This document shows, piece after piece, positions 57,169 to 64,000 of a stretch of DNA of 64,000 nucleotides. Under the pieces are notes generated by a model, which was given only the letters and a program-made list of their open reading frames with translations, was not told the DNA's origin and made no database searches. Numbering within the stretch: the first letter of the stretch is position 1; each line of letters begins with the position of its first letter. Origin of the DNA: Semisulcospira habei. Its lineage: Eukaryota > Mollusca > Gastropoda > Semisulcospiridae. The stretch is from contig BTPG01000005.1 in NCBI GenBank assembly GCA_036245525.1, positions 209,287,663 through 209,351,662 of the forward strand. Reading direction: 5' to 3'. The position numbers were made by a program, and so were the translations under genes.

Positions 57169-57450
57169 ATGACCCTTGACCTTTCCGAGGGATCAATCAA
57201 ATTAGCATGCATATAAAGGTCTTACTAGCAGGTATCTTTGTACCAAGTTTGGGTTTAAAGTTGTGAATAGTCTTTGAAAAAAAAATTATGTGAAATATAG
57301 CTATTTGTCACAAGTACCCTTGGGCCAAGTTTGAAGACTATAACTGAAATAGTCCCGGAGAAAATGCAAGCGTTAAAGTTTACCACGGCGGACGGACGAC
57401 GGCGGACGGACGACGGACGGACGATTACTGGCCCAGAACATAGACTCACT
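57169..57450. repeat. about 165-bp tandem array, right part, ending in GACG repeats
   Basis: It resumes the array after copy D (first 49 bp are the duplicated target). It ends in ACGGACGACGG-type short repeats at 57383-57424, a tail often seen at the end of dispersed repeats in molluscs. Confidence 0.65.
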
Positions 57451-58238
57451 TTTGCTTCGAACGTGAGCAAAAAACGTTCTATTCTTTCCCCGTTTCCAAT
57501 ATGACGCTTCTGATGACGCAAAATCATAAGCAGAACTGTGCAGCTGAATTACAACATTCTACGAAGAATGAAGTTGCAGCCCACGCCATTCCGGTCACAG
57601 CGCTCCAAACAAGTCCGTTTATTTAATAATATTGCAAGTATCTAATTCCCTCACAGTCCTGCGAGCTGTAGGAGACGTTTACCCTTTGTAGGCTAGGTAA
57701 GTCTGACTGGTTGAAAGTAGGCTTTTCTTTCTTATTTGCTTTGTATGGCTTTGCGGTGTGCTCATGCATGCGGTTCTTGAGGCGAAATCGTTATGGTTTG
57801 TTAATACGAATGTCGATCTTTATTGTAAGGTGCAGACTTTGCTGTTTTAGGGTTTACAAACATCTCTGTAAAGGCGTTAAAAACACCCAAATACCATAAG
57901 AGTATTAGTTATTAGTCGCTGGGTTTAACGCCGATCAGACATCTAAGGCCGTCTCACGGGGGGCGCAAGACCGTACAACTTTTTTACAAGTGTATTTGCG
58001 TATTCGCAGGTTTATTAGTTTCATTTTTTTTTTTATTGTTGGTCTTTTTCTGCCAACAGAAGCTGTAGGATGTAACACTAACTGAACCATGGAAACCACA
58101 CTTTCCCCCGCCTTTGCAGCAGAGGGATGAACAGAGGCGGTAAACGCGGGCCAGACCAGTGTTGGATCATTCCTGTCAGTGACTCGTAATCAGGTACACC
58201 TTGAAACAGTCGTCAGATTCTTGCATGATGCATTAAAA
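57451..58238. other. intergenic, nothing certain
   Basis: TTAGTCGCTGGGTTTAACGC at about 57910 matches the dispersed repeat at 39361. There is no gene. Confidence 0.4.
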
Positions 58239-58440
58239 CTATTATTTGTAAAATCACGTACAGGTGTACATATTTGGCGCCATTTTCATCGAACAAATTG
58301 CTCTAGAGATCACAAAGGCCAACAAAACAAAACATTAAAACTAATTTGTAAAATCACGTACAGGTGTACATATTTGGCGCCATTTTCATCGAACAAATTA
58401 ATTGTTCTCGATATCACAAAGGCCAGACAAAACAAAACAT
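58239..58440. repeat. about 102-bp tandem duplication
   Basis: ATTTGTAAAATCACGTACAG through AACAAAACAT occurs twice (from 58239 and from 58347) with few changes. Confidence 0.85.
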
Positions 58441-59084
58441 TTTTCACAGACTTTAGAATAACCGTAACAAAATAATGACCGTGCTCCCCTCCCACTCACT
58501 GATACCAAAACTGTATGTGCTAGCTCTGCCGGGATGTTGCAAAGCTACAATTCCAAACACCGGCCATATTCTTGCACACAACAACTGACATTCATCTCCT
58601 TTCTCCAAACCGCTATGTCTCCGGCCTAAACTACTGTAGAAAAATGCCTCATATTTCTTCTAAAGAAAAGTAATTTCCCACAGTTATTTACAAAAAAAGT
58701 GTGATCTACGGCACGTTTAGGAATATAATTTAAGTCATGTCATGAAAAATTCGAAAATGCAGTCAAAATATCACGGGGCAGCTATGTTAAGTACAAATGA
58801 ATATGAAGCTATTAAATTCAAATGACCTTGAATGAATTTTGTTAAAGAGTGTGTTAGTCTTATCAGAGACATTTGCAAAAGACAGTGTGTGTTCTACGGC
58901 ATACACGTCTGGCTGCATTTTACTCATACACAGTAGGCTAGAATGCCAGTATGCAGTAACACTATAGGGGTCTGATTGGCTCATTGTACAAACATGCGAT
59001 ACAGCCCATGCGGCACCGCGCGCGCCACTAGTCAACACAGTCGCTCAGTAGATACGCATAAGTAGAACAACATTTATTGTCGAG
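58441..59084. other. intergenic, nothing recognised
   Basis: No supported feature. Confidence 0.4.
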
Positions 59085-59260
59085 GGGCCCATTGGGGCCA
59101 AAGGACACAGATGGATCGGACTTAAAAATCATATACATTACTTTATATCATTCTTTAAGCTCGTTCAGTCCACACGGGAATTTTGCATTTTTCTGTCGGC
59201 AGTAAGTCAGTTCACTGGTGTTCATCGCGCTGCGTCTGTGTTCGTGGAGTCCCGTCCGTG
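59085..59260 (-). mobile_element. LINE-like 3' end fragment, second copy
   Basis: Inverted relative of 36898-37090 (GTCGAGGGGCCCATTGGGGC, GGACTCCACGAAC on the minus strand). Confidence 0.6.
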
Positions 59261-59951
59261 TTATTCCTGTGACCGCCGGTGATTTTCGCGTGGTACGTGG
59301 TTCCGTCCGGTCTTGTAGCGTCTCCGACGGTCAGGGGCATGAAAAAGAAGAGAGAGAGAGAGAGAGAGGGGAGTACGGGTATCAATGCTGTTTGGTCGTT
59401 ACGTTTCTCTCCCTGAAGAAGCAGTCAAATACAAACTTTGCTAGAGTGCATTGTGCAAACTACAATCGTCTAGCATGTGAATTTCGTCCTTTATTACTCC
59501 ACACGGGCGACATAGTCTATGTTCCCGGGGTGTGTTTGATTACCTGCCTCTTTCTACTTCTAGCATGTGGGCGCTTACTCGCAACTTCGAGAGGGCTTGT
59601 TTGTGTTCTCGTATTTTTGTGTAAATAAGATAGCTTTGTATTTCGTATTTATCAGTTGCTTTGTTATAGAATGCCAGTCTAGATGTGTTGTTCCGATTAA
59701 TTTTGTTCCAGTATCTAGTGTATTGCTCTTCTAGTTTTCTATAGAGGGCTGTTTTAAGTGAGGTTCCCCTGAATGTACACTGGTTATCCCAAACGTGGCG
59801 AAAGCCCAGTGAGCAAAGAATTTGTCTTGTAAAAGCGACCCACGGGGGGCGGTGGTTTCGAGCTGTTCGTGATACGCCTGTTTGAGGTAGGAGGTGCTGT
59901 CAGAGTTTAAGCAATCCAGACCAAAAAGGTGACTGCCAACCGTGTCTCTCT
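59261..59951. other. intergenic, nothing recognised
   Basis: (GA)n at 59350-59368. A long plus frame (59218-59628) shows no domain and is not called. Confidence 0.4.
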
Positions 59952-62900
59952 CTTGGCTTGACTTCGCGAACGAAGATTCTATAGGGCTTGCCCACGTCGT
60001 CTGCACGCATTTTCGTGGCTGCGGAGGCCAATCCGGGACAGGCAGGTACGACCGCAGTGGCTGCAGGGGAAGGTCTGTTCAGGGTTCTGAGTTACGACAG
60101 CTCTGTTTTTTCTTCTGAGCCGCTTGTCCTTAAGGTTAGCTCTGCGAGAGTCCTCAAAGGAGACGGCTGCCTTGTGAATGGTGGAGCGCCAGGTGTCACG
60201 GTCCGCAGCAAGCGAAGACCACTGGCGGTGGTCGATTTGGCAGGCACTAAGTGACTTCTTGAGACCGTCTTTGTATCTCTTCTTTGGTGCCCCTCTGTCT
60301 CGGTGTCCAGTGGCGAGCTCGCCGAACAGAGTGATCTTGGGTAGGCGATGATCCTCCATCCTGGAGACGTGCCCCGCCCAGCGAAGCTGTGTCCGCAGCA
60401 GCAAAGCCTCGATGCTCACAGTTTCCGCCTGTTCAAGGACCTCGACGTTGGTGACATAGTCACTCCAGTGAATGCTGAGGATGGTACGCAGGCAGCGCTG
60501 GTGAAAGCGTTCGAGGAGTCGTAGTTGGCTGCGGTAGAGGGCCCAGGACTCGGAACCGTACAGCAGGGTGGTGAGGACGACAGCTCTGTACACGCTGATC
60601 TTGGTGCCTTTTTTCAGCTGTTGATTGTGCCACACCCGCTTGAATAGTCGCCCGAAAGCACTGTTCGCTTTTGCCAGCCTGTTGTCCAGCTCCTTGTCCA
60701 GCTTGGCGTCTGACGTGATGATGCAGCCAAGGTAGGTAAACTGGTGTACAGACTTCAGTTCGGACTCGCCGATGGTGATGTGGGGAGGGCGATGCTCTTC
60801 CTTGGGTGCCGGCTGATGAAGGACCTCTGTCTTTTTCAGACTGACCTCAAGTCCAAAGAGCTGGGCGGCATCTGCGAAGCAGGACGTAATGCGCTGCAAG
60901 GCTCTCTCTGTGTGTGCAACGAGGGCAGCGTCATCAGCAAAGAGCAGCTCACGAACCAGTTGGTCTAGGGTTTTCGTGTGGGCCTGCAGTCGTCTGAGGT
61001 TGAACAGGCTGCCATCGAGACGATACCTGATGTACACTGCGTCGTCGTCGTCGAGGTCCACTGTGGCCTGCTTCAACATCATGCTGAAGAAGATGGTGAA
61101 GAGGGTCGGTGCCAGCACGCAGCCTTGCTTCACGCCGTTGCGAATGGGGAATGGTTCTGAGAGGTCACTGTTTAGTCTGACCTGGCCTTGCTGGTCCTCG
61201 TGGAGCTGGACGATCATGTTGAGGAACTTTGGGGGACAGCCTAGTCGCTCCAGGATCTGCCACATACCTTGCCTGCTCACAGTGTCAAACGCTTTTGTTA
61301 GGTCGACAAACGTTACGTACAGCCCTTTGTTCTGCTCGCGGCACTTCTCCTGAAGCTGTCTCAGCACAAAGACCATGTCGGTGGTACTCCTGTTGGCTCT
61401 GAAGCCACACTGGCCCTCTGGGAGGTGGTCTTCAGCGATGGCAGGTACCAGCCGATTCAGGAGCAACCTTGCGAGAATTTTCCCGGCAATGGACAGCAGG
61501 GTAATTCCACGATAATTAGAGCAGGCAGACTTCTCTCCTTTGTTCTTGTACAGGGTGATGATGACTGCATCACGGAGATCCTTTGGTAGTGTTCCTTTTT
61601 CCCAGCAGCAGAGAAAGAGGTCGTGGAGCTTGTTGTGCAGTGCTGGGCCTCCATGTTTCCAGATCTCTGGCGGGATTCCGTCAATGCCTGCTGCTTTGCC
61701 ACTCTTGAGCTGGTGGATGGCTGTGAGGGTCTCTTCGGCGGTGGGCGGTTCGTCCAATTCAACCTTTAGTGGAAGGTGTGGGATTTGAAGGATGACTGTT
61801 TCTTGAACAGTGCGCTCAGCGCCGAAGAGGTCCTGAAAGTATTCCGACCAGCGGTTCAAGATGGAGGTATTATCTGTGAGGAGTGCCTGTCCATCAGCGC
61901 TTCGCAGGGGACTTTGTACCAGGTACCTAGGGCCATACACTGCTTTCAGTGCTTCGTAGAAGCCCCTGTAATCACCGTTGTCAGCGCAGAGCTGGGTCCT
62001 CTGTGCGAGTCTGGACCACCACTCGTTCTGGAGCTCTCTAAGCTTGAGCTGGAGACTGCTGCAGATGAGACGGAAGGCAGACTTCTTCACAGGGCAGGAA
62101 GGCTGGGCTAGGTGGGCCTGGTGGGCGGCTCTTTTTTTTGCTAGAAGTTCCTGGATCTCTACGTCGTTTTCGTCAAACCAGTCTTTGTTCCTCTTTCTAG
62201 CAAAGCCCAAGACTTCCACAGAAGATTTTACAATAGCAGTTTTCAGTTGTTCCCAGAGTGTTTCAGGGGAGGAGTCTGCTGGATCAACTGTGTCTTTGAG
62301 CATGCGCTGTAAATCGGCCTGAAGGGCAGCTTTCTTGTCGTCACGCTGAAGGCTGGCAACATCAAGCTTTTTCTTGGGGGGGGCCTCTTTCTTGGGTTTC
62401 AGCTTGAGGCGGAGCCTGAGTTTGCAGCGAACAAGGCGGTGGTCAGTGTGGCACTCTGCGCTGGGCATCACTCTGGTGAGAAGGACGTCACTGCGGTCCC
62501 TCTGACGCACTAGGACATAGTCGATAAGGTGCCAGTGCTTGGAGCGAGGATGCATCCAGGTGGTCTTTCGACTGTCCTTTTGCTGGAAAGTAGTGTTGGT
62601 GATGACAAGTTGCTGTTCTGCACAGAGCTCCAACAGTAAGCGACCATTGTCATTGCAGTTCCCAACGCCATGCTTGCCGAGGACTCCTTTCCAGGCTTCA
62701 GAGTCTTGGCCCACTCTGGCGTTGAAGTCGCCAAGGATGATGACTTTGTCGTCTGCAGGGGTGCTCTGCAGGAGGCTGCGCAGGTCAGAGTAGAACTTGT
62801 CTTTTTCTGCAGGCTCTGCCAGGAGGGTTGGGGAGTACACACTGAGAAGGGTGACGTATTGCTGGTGTCTCAGTGGGAGGCGCATGGACATGATGCGGTC

Positions 62901-63874
62901 GGAGTGACCTGTTGGTAGGTTTTCCAACTTAGTCGCAATGTGGGTCTTCACCATGAAGCCCACGCCTGAGAGCCGTCTTTCTGATGCAGGCCTGCCTGAC
63001 CAGTAGAGGGTGTAGCCAGCGCCAAGTTCTTGGAGGTTGCCTTCCTCCGGGAGGCGTACTTCGCTGAGCGCGGCTATGTCGATGTTTAACCTCCGCAATT
63101 CATGGGCAATGAGGGCGGAGCGACGTTCAGGGCGTCCGCTGTCTGCTATGTCGAGCATGGTTCGGATGTTCCAGCATGCTACGTTGAGTCCGGTCGTGGT
63201 CGTCATGAGAGTGGATCCATTGTTTTTTCTTGTTTTCTGACCGCATGAGAAGATGCCCGTTGACCGCGGCTAGCCAACTGGGTTACGAGGGGATGAGCTT
63301 TGGTTAGGCCACCTTTTCTAGGCCCCTCTCCGTGTGGAGCAAGCAGTGCTGTCCCTAGAGAAGGCTGCTTGGTCGTTCAGGGTGTGCCGAGTGACGTTGT
63401 CATCCCCATGTCAACATCAGGCGACCAATATCCTGAACCGCCTGCATGCAGGTTTGAGACTGCGGCTTCCAGTGACATCTTTCACCTGCCGTTTTGCCCC
63501 TTGCCCATCGCTACAGGACTTGGAAAGTTCAGTGTCATAGTCCGTGGGCGTTTCCTAAAGCCTGCGCGGTGGAGCTTTTTGGTGGAGTGCAGTGTGCGCA
63601 GTACTGGCCCCACCCTTTAAACCCTTGGTTCGTTTGCCATGGCCTAGCAAGCTGGGACGGTGGCATCGAGGTCCTCGGGTCGTAGGTTTTATATCAGACT
63701 GTCCTTGTCTTAGTCTCTGGCTCAAAAGCCTTCCCCGGAGACACGGGGGCTTTGATGTCAGGGGTTTCCTCCCTTAGCCTTTCCGCAGCCAAGCGGCCAA
63801 GCCTGCAAGGCAGCAGGGGACTCGTGGAGGGCGGGGTCGTCTATGTCCCGTGCAGATGTGAACATCTGCCCACT
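59952..63874 (-). mobile_element. LINE family L copy C, apparently intact
   Basis: About 3.9 kb. The 5' UTR spans about 63207-63874, followed by one long ORF and a very short 3' UTR of about 27 bp ending CAAGCCAAGA. Extent at the 5' end is set by the last bases shared with copy B (to CATCTGCCCACT). No target duplication could be found, so the 5' limit is approximate. Confidence 0.88.
59979..63206 (-). CDS. LINE endonuclease/reverse transcriptase, intact 1075 aa
   Basis: A single polyprotein for retrotransposition: the endonuclease nicks target DNA and the RT copies the element RNA in place. APE endonuclease about residues 7-262: N13 in ACWNIRTM, E49 in SEVR, D160/N162 in GDFNARVG, D229 in HLIDYVLV, D255-H256 in TDHRLV. 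Basic linker 263-370. RT about 495-830: SGKAAGIDGIP, GQCGFRANRST, FVDLTKAFDTV, GVKQGCVLAP, and FADD at 756-759. RT-distal region with WAGHVSRMEDHR. C-terminal zinc knuckle C1048-C1051-H1064-C1068 (CX2CX12HX3C). No ORF1 is present. The ATG lies after an in-family 5' UTR; all motifs and frame are intact, so activity is plausible but unproven. The clade is not assigned with confidence. Confidence 0.92.
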   Translation of the reverse strand: MTTTTGLNVACWNIRTMLDIADSGRPERRSALIAHELRRLNIDIAALSEVRLPEEGNLQELGAGYTLYWSGRPASERRLSGVGFMVKTHIATKLENLPTGHSDRIMSMRLPLRHQQYVTLLSVYSPTLLAEPAEKDKFYSDLRSLLQSTPADDKVIILGDFNARVGQDSEAWKGVLGKHGVGNCNDNGRLLLELCAEQQLVITNTTFQQKDSRKTTWMHPRSKHWHLIDYVLVRQRDRSDVLLTRVMPSAECHTDHRLVRCKLRLRLKLKPKKEAPPKKKLDVASLQRDDKKAALQADLQRMLKDTVDPADSSPETLWEQLKTAIVKSSVEVLGFARKRNKDWFDENDVEIQELLAKKRAAHQAHLAQPSCPVKKSAFRLICSSLQLKLRELQNEWWSRLAQRTQLCADNGDYRGFYEALKAVYGPRYLVQSPLRSADGQALLTDNTSILNRWSEYFQDLFGAERTVQETVILQIPHLPLKVELDEPPTAEETLTAIHQLKSGKAAGIDGIPPEIWKHGGPALHNKLHDLFLCCWEKGTLPKDLRDAVIITLYKNKGEKSACSNYRGITLLSIAGKILARLLLNRLVPAIAEDHLPEGQCGFRANRSTTDMVFVLRQLQEKCREQNKGLYVTFVDLTKAFDTVSRQGMWQILERLGCPPKFLNMIVQLHEDQQGQVRLNSDLSEPFPIRNGVKQGCVLAPTLFTIFFSMMLKQATVDLDDDDAVYIRYRLDGSLFNLRRLQAHTKTLDQLVRELLFADDAALVAHTERALQRITSCFADAAQLFGLEVSLKKTEVLHQPAPKEEHRPPHITIGESELKSVHQFTYLGCIITSDAKLDKELDNRLAKANSAFGRLFKRVWHNQQLKKGTKISVYRAVVLTTLLYGSESWALYRSQLRLLERFHQRCLRTILSIHWSDYVTNVEVLEQAETVSIEALLLRTQLRWAGHVSRMEDHRLPKITLFGELATGHRDRGAPKKRYKDGLKKSLSACQIDHRQWSSLAADRDTWRSTIHKAAVSFEDSRRANLKDKRLRRKNRAVVTQNPEQTFPCSHCGRTCLSRIGLRSHENACRRRGQAL

Positions 63875-64000
63875 GCCCAGACGGGTACAACACAATTTAT
63901 TAATATTTCGGGTAAATACCCTTTGTCAAAATAGACAAACAAACAAACAGAGAGATTAGCCGCTACTTATCTTCACTGGCAGAAGGAATGTGGCAACCCC
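63875..64000. other. unidentified sequence at window edge
   Basis: AATATTTCGGGTAAATACCC followed by an A-rich stretch resembles the end of a dispersed repeat. The family is not identified. Confidence 0.3.

Noticed and set aside
59218..59628. 136-codon plus-strand ORF
   Set aside because: It starts in a LINE 3' end relic, contains a GA repeat, and has no recognisable domain.
63875..64000. Target duplication of LINE copy C
   Set aside because: Compared with the left flank (59900-59951), only short chance matches such as ACTGCC were found.

Overview
This is a 64 kb stretch of animal nuclear genome with one assembly gap (33623-34077). No intact host gene can be demonstrated. The sequence is a dense mosaic of transposable elements, foldback repeats and microsatellites, with a few host-type exons or gene relics. 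The mix of single-ORF APE-type LINEs with a C-terminal zinc knuckle, tRNA-derived SINEs, a Toll-like leucine-rich-repeat pseudogene, a SAP exon and a THAP exon suggests a lophotrochozoan, most likely a mollusc. That is an inference from family content, not from a species marker.

Layout. 1-2.7 kb: degenerate short repeats, TTAA-flanked hairpin elements, an L1-like reverse-transcriptase scrap, and a CRE/CCAAT/YY1-like promoter ahead of a short candidate exon. 2.7-9.75 kb: LINE family L copy A (minus strand, 10-bp target duplication), split by an RTE-like LINE (plus strand, 12-bp duplication, GTAA tail), itself hit by a tRNA-derived SINE (13-bp duplication). 13.15-17.08 kb: L copy B, broken by frameshifts, abutting a tRNA-like SINE head. 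17.2-19.4 kb: a CR1/L2-type fragment joined to a Toll-like pseudogene. 20.6 kb: a long CA array. 21.9-23.4 kb: a SAP exon and a THAP exon pointing at each other. 24.3-25.6 kb: another LINE RT fragment, set against a hairpin element. 27.0-27.3 kb: a perfect palindrome built around AT repeats. 28.04-33.52 kb: a complete young LTR element with 5-bp target duplication that carries only Gag and protease. 34-54 kb: a repeat field containing several dozen foldback elements, a 31-bp minisatellite and a 53-bp triplication. 54.4-57.5 kb: a ~165-bp tandem array carrying L copy D (plus strand, 49-bp target duplication). 59.95-63.87 kb: L copy C with a fully open 1075-codon ORF.

How it fits together. Copy C encodes everything an APE-type LINE is known to need (endonuclease, reverse transcriptase, zinc knuckle) and could be an active source; copies A, B and D are its damaged or truncated relatives. 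The LTR element must borrow reverse transcriptase and integrase from elsewhere. The most distinctive feature is a set of sequence-unrelated hairpin families (here H1, H2, H3, H4, H7, H8) that share the same outer design: TTAA, then a short C-rich tip such as CYCATTC or CCCCTT, around a near-perfect central palindrome. This looks like non-autonomous piggyBac-type transposition. No piggyBac transposase is present in the window.
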